Shown here: positions 1 through 9,053 of the stretch, in pieces | Numbering within the stretch: position 1 is the stretch's first letter | Layout: each line of letters starts with the position of its first letter | NCBI RefSeq assembly: GCF_022605525.1 | Contig: NZ_JAKQYJ010000002.1 | Span: forward strand, 248,001-312,000 | Length of the DNA stretch: 64,000 nucleotides | Direction of reading: 5' to 3' | Source of the DNA: Porphyrobacter sp. GA68 | GTDB lineage: Bacteria > Pseudomonadota > Alphaproteobacteria > Sphingomonadales > Sphingomonadaceae | The notes under the pieces: generated by a model | Database searches by the model: none | The model's input: the letters and a program-made list of their open reading frames with translations, nothing else | What the model was told of the DNA's origin: nothing | Position numbers and translations under genes: made by a program

Positions 1-1
1 G

Positions 2-247
2 CTGGAGGATGTAGCGATCGACCACTATGATTCCGGCCAGCTGATGCTGGAGGCGGCGGCCCAGGGGCTGGGTATCGCGATCATGCATGACGACCACCTG
101 CGCCGGTCGGCCGACCCGCGGCTGGCTTCGCTGTTCAGCCGCCAAATCGAAAGCCCCTACAGCTACTGGTTCGTGTGTCAGCCCGCCGCGCTGGAAGAGC
201 GGCCGGTGCGGCTGTTCCACGACTGGCTGATCAAGGCGGAGATCTGA
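2..247 (+). CDS. LysR-family transcriptional regulator, C-terminal fragment
   Basis: The reading frame is open from base 2 to the TGA at 245-247, so only the last 81 codons of a gene that begins outside the window are present. The fragment has the pattern of the end of a LysR effector-binding domain: a Gly-rich AAAQGLGIAI stretch followed by a short tail ending FHDWLIKAEI. The DNA-binding half is not visible, so target and effector cannot be inferred. It converges on plsC, leaving only 3 bases between the two stop codons. It could be another periplasmic-binding-fold regulator, but LysR is the best match. Confidence 0.65.
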   Translation: MEDVAIDHYDSGQLMLEAAAQGLGIAIMHDDHLRRSADPRLASLFSRQIESPYSYWFVCQPAALEERPVRLFHDWLIKAEI

Positions 248-250
248 GCG

Positions 251-1033
251 TCAGCCGCCGTGCAGCACCGTTTCCATTCGCCGTCGCACTTCGGCTGCGA
301 TGCATTTGCGGGTCAGCGAAGGGTCCGGCGTGAAGGGGTCGAGAAACCGGATGGTGAGCGGGATCCGTCCCGAACGGGCAAGAACGCGCAGCGCATTGTC
401 CAGGCCGCCTTCCTCTCCGACCCAGGCGATGTCGCTGGTGGCGTGGCCATAGTCGAGCACCACCGGCTGCACCTGAATGCTGCGAGGCGCAGGATCGAGC
501 ACCTGCAACATCGCCGTCTTGAACGGCAGCAGCCGCGAGCCCGGCCCCGTGGTTCCTTCGGGAAACAGCGTCACGGGGCGCCGTGTCGCCAGTGCCTGCC
601 GCACGCTATCGACCTGTCCGCCGATGGCAAGACGCGCCTCTCGCTGCACAAAAACGGTTTCGTTGAGCGATGCGAGCCAGCCGATCAGGGTGGATTGCGC
701 CAGCTCGGCCTTGGCCACGAATGTCGTTCCGCTTGCTCCGGCAAGCACCAGGATATCGATCCACGAGATGTGGTTGGCCAGCAGCAGGGCGTCCCGCCGC
801 AGTGGCTGTCCCTCCACCTGCACCCGCACCCCGGCAAGCCGGGCCGTGCCCCCCAGAAAGCGAGGCGGCACCGGATTGTGCCGTGTGAAGGGCTTGGCGA
901 TGGCGTAGGCGATCAGGCAGGCGATCAGCCAACTGCCCAGCAGCAGCAGGCGCAGTACAATCCGGATTCGAGCTGCGACCGTCAGGCTGACACGCGAACC
1001 CGGATTTGTGTCGCCCGTCACCACCGTGGCCAC
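251..1033 (-). CDS. plsC: 1-acyl-sn-glycerol-3-phosphate acyltransferase
   Basis: A 260-residue lysophosphatidic acid acyltransferase that makes phosphatidic acid at the inner membrane. Visible signatures are one hydrophobic segment at about residues 25-47, the catalytic HX4D motif (H88, D93, in NHISWID) and the substrate-binding FPEGTT motif at 157-162. Length and motif order are normal for PlsC. It starts 4 bases after the end of the fur-like gene on the same strand, so the two are probably co-transcribed. In related genomes this neighbourhood often continues into tRNA-modification genes, but here a LysR gene on the other strand ends the block. Confidence 0.9.
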   Translation of the reverse strand: MATVVTGDTNPGSRVSLTVAARIRIVLRLLLLGSWLIACLIAYAIAKPFTRHNPVPPRFLGGTARLAGVRVQVEGQPLRRDALLLANHISWIDILVLAGASGTTFVAKAELAQSTLIGWLASLNETVFVQREARLAIGGQVDSVRQALATRRPVTLFPEGTTGPGSRLLPFKTAMLQVLDPAPRSIQVQPVVLDYGHATSDIAWVGEEGGLDNALRVLARSGRIPLTIRFLDPFTPDPSLTRKCIAAEVRRRMETVLHGG

Positions 1034-1037
1034 GCCG

Positions 1038-1460
1038 TCAGTGGTCCCGATCCAGTCTCACGGCGTACAATTCCATGCGATGATCGACCAACCGATACCC
1101 CAGTCGTTCCGCGATCTGCTTCTGCAACGCTTCCATTTCGGGGTCGACGAATTCCACCACCTTGCCCGTCTCCACGTCGATGAGATGATCGTGGTGCGCT
1201 TCGGGAGCCGGCTCGTACCGGGCGCGGCCATCGCCGAAGTCATGCCGGTCGAGAATGCCCGCCTCCTCGAACAGGCGGACAGTCCGGTACACGGTGGCGA
1301 TGGAAATGCCCGGATCGATTTGCGCCGCGCGGCTGTGGAGAAGCTCCACATCCGGATGATCGTCGCTGTCGGACAACACCCGGGCGATCACCCGCCGCTG
1401 CTCCGTGATGCGCAGTCCCTTGTCGGCGCAAAGTTGTTCAAGATCGATGTGATGAGGCAA
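1038..1460 (-). CDS. fur: Fur-family metal-responsive repressor
   Basis: A Fur-type regulator with an N-terminal winged helix (recognition region ATVYRT, residues 55-60) and a C-terminal dimerisation and metal domain (HHDHLID, 89-95). I place the start at a TTG at 1460: it has an AGGAG six bases upstream and gives a normal 140-residue protein beginning MPHHIDLEQL. A longer frame from 1514 is possible but adds residues unlike the family. The CxxC pairs that hold structural zinc in Escherichia coli Fur are absent, as in many alphaproteobacterial Fur/Mur proteins, so iron versus manganese sensing cannot be decided. It precedes plsC by 4 bases. Confidence 0.88.
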   Translation of the reverse strand: MPHHIDLEQLCADKGLRITEQRRVIARVLSDSDDHPDVELLHSRAAQIDPGISIATVYRTVRLFEEAGILDRHDFGDGRARYEPAPEAHHDHLIDVETGKVVEFVDPEMEALQKQIAERLGYRLVDHRMELYAVRLDRDH

Positions 1461-1537
1461 TGCATGCTCCTGCGCCGGTGGCGGGAATAACCTTACCGCT
1501 CCGGCGTTTTTCACTCAAGACGTCACACAGCCTTTAG

Positions 1538-1978
1538 TCAGGCATCGTTCTTGCGTCGTCCGCGGCTCTGACCCGGCTTGCGGCCCAGGCCGATTTCCTT
1601 GGCCAGCGTCCGCCGCCGTTCCGCATAATTGGGTGCCACCATCGGGTAATCAGCCGGCAGGTTCCAGCGCTCCCGATACTGTTCCGGCGTCATGTCATAC
1701 CTGGTCTTCAGGTAACGCTTGAGCATCTTCAGCTTCTTGCCGTCTTCCAGGCAGACGATGTAGTCGGGCTTCACCGAATTGCGGATCGACACGGCTGGTT
1801 CGAGCGGCTCTTCCTCGACCTGGGCCGGTTCGCCAAGCCCCTTCAACGCTTCATGAACAGTACGGATCAGGGTGGGGACATCGCCGATCGCTACATCGTT
1901 GTTGCTGACGTGCGCGGCAACGATCTCTGATGTCAGCGAAACAAGCATATCGTCGGCACCGTTACTGATTTCCGTCAT
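1538..1978 (-). CDS. MucR/Ros-family transcriptional regulator with degenerate zinc finger
   Basis: A 146-residue protein of the alphaproteobacterial MucR/Ros family, whose members bind AT-rich DNA and repress many genes in an H-NS-like manner. The N-terminal oligomerisation region (residues 1-60) and the C-terminal block around YRERWNLPADYPMVAPNYAE are well conserved. The finger begins IVCLEDGKKLKMLKRYL. C76 and D79 are kept, but the two histidine ligands found in Rhizobium and Brucella MucR are Tyr89 and Arg93. It may fold without zinc, as reported for some Mesorhizobium members of the family. The ribosome-binding site TAGGAG lies upstream of the ATG at 1978. Confidence 0.9.
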   Translation of the reverse strand: MTEISNGADDMLVSLTSEIVAAHVSNNDVAIGDVPTLIRTVHEALKGLGEPAQVEEEPLEPAVSIRNSVKPDYIVCLEDGKKLKMLKRYLKTRYDMTPEQYRERWNLPADYPMVAPNYAERRRTLAKEIGLGRKPGQSRGRRKNDA

Positions 1979-2123
1979 TTTTCAAATTACTCCTAAGGCA
2001 TTCTAAACGACACAGACCGGTGATGCAGACTAGATTGTTCCGGACCTGTGAAACGCGGTTGTTCGGATTCTAAGGGCGGTGTAAAATGTGTTTAGCATAA
2101 TATCGCACTCTTTGACCGCTTTT
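1979..2123 (-). promoter_or_regulatory. AT-rich upstream region of the MucR-type gene
   Basis: This 145-bp spacer between rimI and the MucR-type gene is clearly AT-richer than its surroundings and holds several TpA-rich clusters (for example around 2080-2102 and 2120-2130). MucR proteins commonly autoregulate by binding such AT-rich, TpA-step DNA, so autoregulation here is a reasonable inference. I could not assign a convincing -35/-10 pair. Confidence 0.4.
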
Positions 2124-2564
2124 CTATAAATCGAAGGCGAATGTGATCGCGTCAAGTGTGCCCCCATCCTGCCGCCGGTAATAATTTGGCCGCCGACCAA
2201 TCTGTCGGAAGCCGCACAATTCATAAAACCGTATAGCCGGGTTGTTGACCCGCACTTCGAGGAACAGTCTTTCGGCGCCGCGCGATCGCGCCTGATCTTT
2301 AAAAGCGGCGACCAGATTGCTTGCCACTCCTTTGCGCCGCTGGGCAGGTGTAACGGCGAGCAGCAGGAGTTCTTCCTCTCCAGGCGCAGCGCGGGACAGC
2401 AGGAACCCGCTAGCCCTTTCACCAGACTCGTCTTGAGTGACAATGACATGGGTGTTGGGCGTGATCAGCGCATCGCGGACCTGGTTGCGGTTCCATGCCT
2501 CGCCAAAAGCCGGATCGAACGCCCGTTCCATGACGTCCATGATCGCGTCGAGTTGCTCAACCAT
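2124..2564 (-). CDS. rimI: ribosomal-protein-alanine N-acetyltransferase
   Basis: A GNAT-fold acetyltransferase of the RimI type, which acetylates the N-terminus of ribosomal protein S18 in the cytoplasm. The acetyl-CoA loop is visible as VTPAQRRKGVASNLV, followed by the FYELCGF block typical of RimI. I choose the ATG at 2564 (146 residues, starting MVEQLDAIMDV), which overlaps the tsaB stop by 8 bases. An upstream ATG at 2609 would add 15 residues unlike the family. The tsaB-rimI pairing is common in bacteria and supports the assignment. Confidence 0.85.
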   Translation of the reverse strand: MVEQLDAIMDVMERAFDPAFGEAWNRNQVRDALITPNTHVIVTQDESGERASGFLLSRAAPGEEELLLLAVTPAQRRKGVASNLVAAFKDQARSRGAERLFLEVRVNNPAIRFYELCGFRQIGRRPNYYRRQDGGTLDAITFAFDL

Positions 2565-3174
2565 CGACGGATGGCTTTGCATCGGGTGCGCGGGCATAGA
2601 TGGGCGCAATGCGCGACGTCAGGCTTGCTGCCGGCAGGGTGAGCGCCAGGGATGCGTCCGGCAACGTGGGGAAGGCTCGCCCAAACCCGCGCAGCGCTGC
2701 CAGTTCTTCCGCCTTCGAACCGGCGACATTGTCGGTCACGATCCGCTCCACTGCATCCGCCGGGGGCAGCGAATGGTGAACCCCCAGCGGCGACCTGTCC
2801 GCGTCAAAAGTTTGCATCAGCCACTCGCCATGACCACCGTTCATCACCACCGTCACCGGTGCAGGCCCAAGCTGCCGCTGCGCGCATGCCGCCACCAGGC
2901 TGAGGGTCGGATAGCCCAGCACCTCGGCACCCCAGACCAGAGCCAGCGCCCGCACCGCCGCGATCCCGATGCGGGTGCCGGTGAAGCTGCCAGGGCCAAG
3001 CGATACGAAAATCCGGTCCGCGCGTCCCCGATCGGGCAGTTCGGCGACGAGCGGCACCAGCCGTTCGGCATGACCGCGGCCCAGCACCTCGTGCCGCCCG
3101 GCGATCAGGGTTACGCCATCGAACAGCGCGACTGAACATGCCTCGGTAGCGGTATCTATTGCGAGGGTGCGCAT
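2557..3174 (-). CDS. tsaB: tRNA threonylcarbamoyladenosine biosynthesis protein TsaB
   Basis: TsaB (YeaZ) is the non-catalytic partner of TsaD in making t6A37 on tRNAs that read ANN codons. The 205-residue protein starts MRTLAIDTATEACS, the ASKHA-fold phosphate-1 strand, and carries the GPGSFTGTRIG motif near residue 60. I use the ATG at 3174 rather than the upstream start at 3210, because the family begins exactly at this strand. It is followed by rimI with overlapping ends, so translation is probably coupled. Confidence 0.9.
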   Translation of the reverse strand: MRTLAIDTATEACSVALFDGVTLIAGRHEVLGRGHAERLVPLVAELPDRGRADRIFVSLGPGSFTGTRIGIAAVRALALVWGAEVLGYPTLSLVAACAQRQLGPAPVTVVMNGGHGEWLMQTFDADRSPLGVHHSLPPADAVERIVTDNVAGSKAEELAALRGFGRAFPTLPDASLALTLPAASLTSRIAPIYARAPDAKPSVDG

Positions 3175-3222
3175 CGGCGACTGATTGGCGCAACCGCGTC
3201 CCTGCCGCAAGTCCCAGCCGGC

Positions 3223-3828
3223 TCAGGCAACCCGGTTGAAACGACCGAAACCGGGCCGCGGGCTGCGATCGAAGACCGACGCAGGATCGCCGTAGCCGAT
3301 GGAGCAGATCCAGTCCGCGCGTACCGCCGGCTCATCCGCAAAGAACTCTTTGGTTACGCCGTCCAGGTCCACCCCGGACATCGGGCCGCAGTCGAGGCCC
3401 AGCGCCCGTGCCGCAAGCATCAGATATGCGCCCTGCAGCGCAGAGTTGCGACGCGCTCCTTCAACGCGGCCGTCGGGATCGCCTTCAAACCAGCTTTTCG
3501 CGTCGGTATGCGGAAACAGCCAGGGCAACTGCTCATGAAAATCGGCATCGAAACCGATGATGACGCAGACGGGGGCGGTGCGCACCTTGTCCTTGTTGCT
3601 GTCGAGAGCGTGCGCGGCCAGGCGTTCCTTGGCTTGTGCAGACCGGCACCACACGAGCCTGGCGGGCTGCATATTGGCCGAAGTGGGACCCATCTTCGCG
3701 ATGTCGTAGATGGCGCGGATCTGTTCCTCGGTCACTTCCCGGTCGAGCCAGCCGTTGTAGCTGCGCGCCTGCAGGAACAACTGGTCAAGCGCGCTGGCGT
3801 CCAGCGGACGGTCGTGAAACTGCTTCAT
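3223..3828 (-). CDS. nitroreductase-family protein, malonic semialdehyde reductase (RutE/HadB) type
   Basis: A 201-residue FMN-dependent nitroreductase-fold protein. The motif MGPTSANMQPAR near residues 46-57, together with the N-terminal ALDQLFLQARSYNGW, matches the RutE/HadB subgroup, which reduces malonic semialdehyde to 3-hydroxypropionate. No pyrimidine-degradation (rut) genes are nearby, so the substrate is uncertain and a general NAD(P)H:quinone or nitro-compound reductase is equally possible. It lies 16 bases downstream of the nfu-type gene and 48 bases upstream of tsaB on the same strand. Confidence 0.8.
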   Translation of the reverse strand: MKQFHDRPLDASALDQLFLQARSYNGWLDREVTEEQIRAIYDIAKMGPTSANMQPARLVWCRSAQAKERLAAHALDSNKDKVRTAPVCVIIGFDADFHEQLPWLFPHTDAKSWFEGDPDGRVEGARRNSALQGAYLMLAARALGLDCGPMSGVDLDGVTKEFFADEPAVRADWICSIGYGDPASVFDRSPRPGFGRFNRVA

Positions 3829-3844
3829 GTGACAAACGGACCTT

Positions 3845-4423
3845 TCAGGCAGCGCGTACTTCGACGACTTCGGGAATGTAATGCTTCAGAAGCCCTTCGA
3901 TGCCGTGCTTCAGCGTCGCCGTCGATGAAGGGCAGCCCGAACAGGCGCCCTGCAGCGTGAGATAGACGACCCCGTCGCTGAAGCCGCGATACTGAATGTC
4001 GCCGCCGTCGCCCGCCACGGCAGGCCGTACCCGGCTGTCCAGCAATTCTTGAATTTGTGCAACGATGTCCGCATCGTCCGGGTCGTCCGCGACGACCAGG
4101 CTGTTTTCGGCCGGGACGGCGATGCCGCCGGCCGTGCCGGGCGCGAACAACGGAGCCTGGCTGACGAAATGATCGAGAAGAACGGACAGGACCGTCGGCC
4201 TCAGCTGCGACCAGTCCACCCCCGGCGCGGCCGTTACCGTAATGAAATCCGCTCCGAAGAATACATTCGTCACCTCGCCCGTGTCGAACAGGGCTTGCGC
4301 CAGGGGACTGGCTGCGGCGGCTTCGGGACTGGCGAACTCGCGCGTGCCTGCGCCCATGACTTGCTGCCCCGGCAGGAACTTGCGGCTGGCGGGGTTGGGC
4401 GTAATTTCCGTCTCGATGTACAT
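3845..4423 (-). CDS. NifU-family Fe-S scaffold/carrier protein (Nfu type)
   Basis: A 192-residue Nfu protein that carries [4Fe-4S] clusters to target enzymes. An N-terminal Nfu domain (MYIETEITPNPASRKFLPG, residues 1-90) is followed by a C-terminal NifU domain with the cluster-binding CxxC (C161 and C164 in CSGCPSS). I use the ATG at 4423, since the family starts with this strand; a GTG at 4456 is less likely. It heads the minus-strand block that runs to plsC and is divergent from the M16 protease gene, so both promoters lie within 4424-4535. Confidence 0.88.
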   Translation of the reverse strand: MYIETEITPNPASRKFLPGQQVMGAGTREFASPEAAAASPLAQALFDTGEVTNVFFGADFITVTAAPGVDWSQLRPTVLSVLLDHFVSQAPLFAPGTAGGIAVPAENSLVVADDPDDADIVAQIQELLDSRVRPAVAGDGGDIQYRGFSDGVVYLTLQGACSGCPSSTATLKHGIEGLLKHYIPEVVEVRAA

Positions 4424-4535
4424 GGGCGCGATGTAGGATCGCGTGTCGACGGGCACAAGCGCGGCTTGGGGGCAAGGCGCAGCAATAGGTTGATGTTCAC
4501 TGGTCCTTCACCCGCCGCCGCCCTATAACGGCATC

Positions 4536-7532
4536 ATGACCACTCTCACGCGCGCCCTCCGGCGTCTTGCGCTCATCTCCGTCATTGTCGCCTTGCCCGC
4601 GTCCGTCGTGGCGCAGCAGGCAATGGAAACAACGCAGGCACCTGCGGCACCCGCACCCGCGCCAGCCTTGGCCGACCTGCCGCCGGCGAGGGCGCTGCAG
4701 ACCGGGGACACCGTGCCCTGGCTGTACGAAGGCAGCGACATTCCGCGCGATCCGCAGTGGCTGTTCGGGGCGATGGACAACGGGCTGCGGTATGCCGTGC
4801 GCCACAACGGCGTGCCTCCTGGCCAGGTGTCGATCCGCGTCCGGATCGATGCCGGCTCCCTGCACGAAGAGGACCGCGAACAGGGTTTCGCGCACCTGCT
4901 CGAGCACCTGCTGTTCCGTGAAAGCAAGTACCTTGGCCCGGCGCAGGCGATCCCCACATGGCAGAGGCTGGGGGCGACCTTCGGCAGCGACACCAACGCC
5001 GAAACCAGCCCGACGCACACCGTCTACAAGCTCGACCTCCCTAATGCCTCCCCGGAAAAGGTGGCCGAAAGCCTGCGGCTGGTGTCGGGCATGATCCGCG
5101 AGCCCGTGCTGAGCCAGCGGAACATTGCCGCCGAACTGCCGATCGTGCTGGCCGAAATGCGCGACACGCAGGGGCCGGGGCAGCGCGCGGGCGATGTCAC
5201 CCGCCAGACACTGTTTGCCGGGCAACGGCTGGCCTCGCGCCTGCCGATCGGAACCGAAGCGACGCTGACCGCCGCGACACCGGACGCCGTGCAGGCGTTC
5301 CATCGCCGCTGGTATCGGCCGGAAAACACCGTGATCTCCATCGCCGGTGACATCGACCCGCAGCTGCTGGCTGCGCTCGTGGAGCGGTGGTTCGGCGACT
5401 GGCAAGGCCAGGGCCGGGCCGCTGCGGCGCCCGATTTCGGCGATCCCCGGCCGCCGCGGGGCGCCAGTGGCAACCCGCCGGTGGGTGAGGTTGCCGTCGT
5501 GGTCGAACCCGACCTGCCGCGCGCCTTCACCTTCGGCATCATGCGGCCGTGGCGGCCGGTGAACGATACGATCGCCTACAACCAGGCACTGTTGACCGAT
5601 GCCCTGGCACAGGCGTTGATCAACCGGCGGCTGGAGGCCCGCGCGCGGGCAGGGGGCAGCTATCTGTATGCCCAGGTGCAGCAGGACGACACCAGCCGCT
5701 CAGCCGACGCCACCTATGTTTCCTTTGCTCCCCTTGGCGAAGACTGGCGCACCGCCCTGACAGACGTGCGCGGAGTGATCGCGGACGCGCTCGCCACGCC
5801 GCCCAGCCGGGAAGAACTGGATCGCGAGATCGCCGAGTTCGAGATCGGCTTCCGCAGCGCCGTAGAGCAGAGCGCGGTGCAGTCGGGGTCGGTTCTGGCC
5901 GACAACATCGTGCAGGCGGTCGACATTCGCGAAACCACGGCGAACCCTGAAACAGTGTTGCAGGTGTTTCAGGGCATGAAAGACAGCGTCACCCCCGAAC
6001 AGGTGCTGGAACACACCCGCGCGCTGTTCGCGGGGGCCGTGCTCCGCGCGACCTTTGTTACGCCTGCGGCAGGCGAGGCCGATGCGGCAGCGCTGCGGAC
6101 CGCACTTGCGGCTCCGGTTGCGCCGGCAACCGAAGTTCGGCTGGCCGCCACGGCGATCAACTTCGCCGACCTGCCGCCGATCGGCACCCCTGGAGAGGTC
6201 GTACGGCGCAGCCCGACAGGATTGCTCGGCATCACCCAGCTTGAATTTGGCAATGGCGTGAAGGCGTTGTTGTGGGCCAATCCGGACGAGCCGGGACGGG
6301 TCTCGGTCAAGACACGGTTCGGGGCCGGTTTCCGCGCGTTCGACGAAGCGGATGCGCCATACATCGGATTGGGCGAATCCGCCTTGATCGGCGCCGGCCT
6401 TGGCGAACTGGGGCAGGAAGAACTCGACCGCATCAGCACGGGCCGCAAGCTCGGCTTTGATTTCGGCATCAGCGACGGCTCGTTCAGCTTTTCCGCGCAA
6501 ACCCGGCGCGAGGATCTGGCGGATCAGTTGTACCTGTTCGCGGCAAAGCTTGCCATGCCGCGCTGGGATCCGGCACCCATACTGCGCGCGAAAGCAGCGG
6601 CCCAGCTGGCCAACTCCAGCCTTGCCACATCGCCAGCGGGCGTCCTTCAGCGGGATCTCGAGTATCTGCTGCGCGCGTCCGACCGGCGGTTTGCAACGCC
6701 CGGACCGGACGTGCTGGCGCAGGTGACGCCCGAGGGGTTCCGGGCCACGTGGGAGCCGGTGCTCGCCTCCGGCCCGGTGGAAGTGCTGGTGTTCGGCGAC
6801 TTCGATGAAGATGCCGCCGTGGAGGCGCTGACCCGAACCTTCGGCGCGTTGCCTCCGCGCGGAGACATCACGGCCGAGGCGGCAACGAACGTCGTGCGCT
6901 TCCCGGCAGGAGAGGCAGCGCCAACCGTGCTCCACCATCGCGGCGACGCGTCGCAGGCAGCGGCGGTCATCGCCTGGCCGACTGGCGGCGGAGTGGATGA
7001 CCTGCGCACTTCGCGGCAGCTGGAGATCCTTACCCAGCTGTTCAGCAACCGCTTGCTGGATTCGTTGCGCGAACGGCTCGGCTCCAGCTACGCCCCGCAG
7101 GCGATCAACGCCTGGCCGACGGACGCGCCGGTCGGCGGCCGTATCATGGCCATCGCCCAGCTGCGGCCCCAGGATGTGCCGGTGTTCTTCGAGGAGGCGG
7201 AGCAGATTGCCGCCGAACTGGCCGCCAATCCGCCGCAGGCGGACGAGCTGGAGCGTGTGACCGAACCGCTGCGCCAGCTGGTGCAGCGGGCGTCCACCGG
7301 GAACCTGTTCTGGCTGATGCAGCTCGAAGGCGCGACGCGCGATCCCCGCCTGTTTGGCCTGATGCGGTCGGTGATCAACGATTATTCGCGCACCACGCCC
7401 GAGGCCATGGAGGTGCTGGCACGGCGCTACCTCGCGCCGCAGAACGCCTTCAAGGTCGCGGTCATCCCCGAAGGGCAGCAGCTGGCCACCCGGCGTCCCC
7501 AGCCTGCCTCGGCGGGGGCCGCCGCGCAGTAG
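4536..7532 (+). CDS. M16-family zinc metallopeptidase, exported
   Basis: A 998-residue M16 (insulinase/pitrilysin) protein with a signal peptide (about residues 1-27, hydrophobic core LALISVIVALPASVVA, cleavage probably after AQQ) and an Ala/Pro-rich linker. The inverted zinc motif HLLEH is at H120-E123-H124, and the downstream glutamate ligand is probably in ELPIVLAEMRD near 200. Several M16 half-domains follow, so this is a single-chain clamshell rather than a two-subunit enzyme. It probably degrades peptides in the periplasm. It is divergent from nfu and followed after 82 bases by the DAHP synthase gene. Confidence 0.88.
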   Translation: MTTLTRALRRLALISVIVALPASVVAQQAMETTQAPAAPAPAPALADLPPARALQTGDTVPWLYEGSDIPRDPQWLFGAMDNGLRYAVRHNGVPPGQVSIRVRIDAGSLHEEDREQGFAHLLEHLLFRESKYLGPAQAIPTWQRLGATFGSDTNAETSPTHTVYKLDLPNASPEKVAESLRLVSGMIREPVLSQRNIAAELPIVLAEMRDTQGPGQRAGDVTRQTLFAGQRLASRLPIGTEATLTAATPDAVQAFHRRWYRPENTVISIAGDIDPQLLAALVERWFGDWQGQGRAAAAPDFGDPRPPRGASGNPPVGEVAVVVEPDLPRAFTFGIMRPWRPVNDTIAYNQALLTDALAQALINRRLEARARAGGSYLYAQVQQDDTSRSADATYVSFAPLGEDWRTALTDVRGVIADALATPPSREELDREIAEFEIGFRSAVEQSAVQSGSVLADNIVQAVDIRETTANPETVLQVFQGMKDSVTPEQVLEHTRALFAGAVLRATFVTPAAGEADAAALRTALAAPVAPATEVRLAATAINFADLPPIGTPGEVVRRSPTGLLGITQLEFGNGVKALLWANPDEPGRVSVKTRFGAGFRAFDEADAPYIGLGESALIGAGLGELGQEELDRISTGRKLGFDFGISDGSFSFSAQTRREDLADQLYLFAAKLAMPRWDPAPILRAKAAAQLANSSLATSPAGVLQRDLEYLLRASDRRFATPGPDVLAQVTPEGFRATWEPVLASGPVEVLVFGDFDEDAAVEALTRTFGALPPRGDITAEAATNVVRFPAGEAAPTVLHHRGDASQAAAVIAWPTGGGVDDLRTSRQLEILTQLFSNRLLDSLRERLGSSYAPQAINAWPTDAPVGGRIMAIAQLRPQDVPVFFEEAEQIAAELAANPPQADELERVTEPLRQLVQRASTGNLFWLMQLEGATRDPRLFGLMRSVINDYSRTTPEAMEVLARRYLAPQNAFKVAVIPEGQQLATRRPQPASAGAAAQ

Positions 7533-7614
7533 GACGCAGGCTTTGCAGTTTCGGCCGTCCTGCTGCTAGAGGCCGGGCAGATCGGGACTGAAGACAAAGG
7601 TGGGAAAACAGGTC

Positions 7615-8985
7615 GTGGCAGGTTGGACGCGGGACGGCTGGCGTAGTTTCGAAGCACGGCATCTGCCGAGCTATGCCGACCCGCACGCGCTGGGCGATGC
7701 GGTTGCCACCCTCGAAAACTATCCGCCGCTCGTGTTTGCGGGCGAGGTACGCGACCTGAAAGCGCATCTGGCGCAGGTTGCTCAAGGGCGTGCATTCCTC
7801 CTTCAGGGAGGCGACTGCGCCGAAAGTTTCGCCGAATTTCACCCCAATACCGTGCGCGACACCCTGCGGGTGATCCTGCAGATGGCGGTGGTCCTCACCT
7901 TCGCGTCCAAGCGGCCGGTCGTGAAGGTCGGCCGGCTGGCCGGACAATTCGCCAAGCCGCGCAGCGCGCCCACCGAAACCGTCGATGGCGTCACTTTGCC
8001 GAGTTATTTCGGCGACATCGTCAACGGCATCGACTTCACCCGCGAGGCGCGGTCCAACGATCCGCAGCGCATGGTGCGCGCCTATCACCAGGCGGCCGCG
8101 ACACTGAACCTGTTGCGCGCGTTGGCTGGCGGAGGTTACGCCAACCTCAGGCAGATACACCAGTGGACCCTCGACTTCATGGCACGCAGCCCCTGGGCCG
8201 ACAAGTTCAACAGCCTGGCCGACCGGATTGGCGAGGCGCTGGATTTCATGGAAGCCTGCGGCGTCAATCCGGCCAGCGTGCCGCAGTTGCACGGTACCCA
8301 GTTCTACACCAGTCACGAAGCCTTGCTGCTGCCTTACGAAGAGGCCCTGACCCGGCAGGATACGCTGACGGGAGACTGGGTGGACACGAGCGCGCACATG
8401 GTCTGGATCGGAGACCGGACGCGCTTCGACGGGTCCGCCCATGTCGAATTCGCGCGCGGCATCGCCAATCCTCTGGGGATCAAGTGCGGACCGTCGCTGG
8501 AACCCGATGTGCTGTCTCGCCTGCTGGACACCCTCAACCCGCAGCGTGAGCCGGGGAGAATCACGCTGATCGCGCGGTTCGGGCATGACAAGGTCGAAGA
8601 CGGATTGTCCCGGCTTATCCGTGCCGTCAGCCGTGATGGACACCCGGTCGTCTGGAGTTGCGACCCCATGCACGGCAATGTCGTCAAGGCGGCCAGCGGG
8701 TACAAGACGCGGCCGTTCGATCGCATCCTGCGCGAAGTGCGCGGCTTCTTCGCCGTGCACCGCGCTGAAGGCACGCACGCGGGCGGCATCCATATCGAAA
8801 TGACCGGTCAGGACGTCACCGAATGCGTCGGCGGCGCGGTCGCCATTACCGACGAGGGGTTGGCCGATCGTTATCACACCCATTGCGACCCGCGCCTCAA
8901 CGCGGCGCAGTCGCTGGAACTGGCTTTCCTGCTGGCCGAAATGCTGAACGCCGAAGCAGGCGGACGGGCGCGGGACGCCGCCTGA
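7615..8985 (+). CDS. 3-deoxy-7-phosphoheptulonate synthase, class II
   Basis: Class II (plant and mycobacterial type) DAHP synthase, the first step of the shikimate pathway, condensing phosphoenolpyruvate and erythrose 4-phosphate. Recognisable blocks are [17 protein letters not shown] at the N-terminus, [32 protein letters not shown]-like IHQWTLDF, and the metal and substrate site around [10 protein letters not shown] place the start at a GTG at 7615 (456 residues); the GTG at 7600 lacks a ribosome-binding site, whereas AAGGTGG precedes 7615. It stands alone between the protease and egtB. Confidence 0.93.
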   Translation: MAGWTRDGWRSFEARHLPSYADPHALGDAVATLENYPPLVFAGEVRDLKAHLAQVAQGRAFLLQGGDCAESFAEFHPNTVRDTLRVILQMAVVLTFASKRPVVKVGRLAGQFAKPRSAPTETVDGVTLPSYFGDIVNGIDFTREARSNDPQRMVRAYHQAAATLNLLRALAGGGYANLRQIHQWTLDFMARSPWADKFNSLADRIGEALDFMEACGVNPASVPQLHGTQFYTSHEALLLPYEEALTRQDTLTGDWVDTSAHMVWIGDRTRFDGSAHVEFARGIANPLGIKCGPSLEPDVLSRLLDTLNPQREPGRITLIARFGHDKVEDGLSRLIRAVSRDGHPVVWSCDPMHGNVVKAASGYKTRPFDRILREVRGFFAVHRAEGTHAGGIHIEMTGQDVTECVGGAVAITDEGLADRYHTHCDPRLNAAQSLELAFLLAEMLNAEAGGRARDAA

Positions 8986-9053
8986 GATGGCAGATCGGGG
9001 AACGGATGCGACCTTGATGTGCTGAATGACGGCGGGCGCTAAGGAGAACAGAG

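Noticed and set aside
2030-2449. 139-codon frame overlapping rimI on the same strand
   Set aside because: It lies in an alternative frame of rimI and runs into the AT-rich mucR promoter region; no domain is visible.
5700-6938. 412-codon open frame antisense to the M16 protease gene
   Set aside because: It is a compositional shadow of a well-supported gene.
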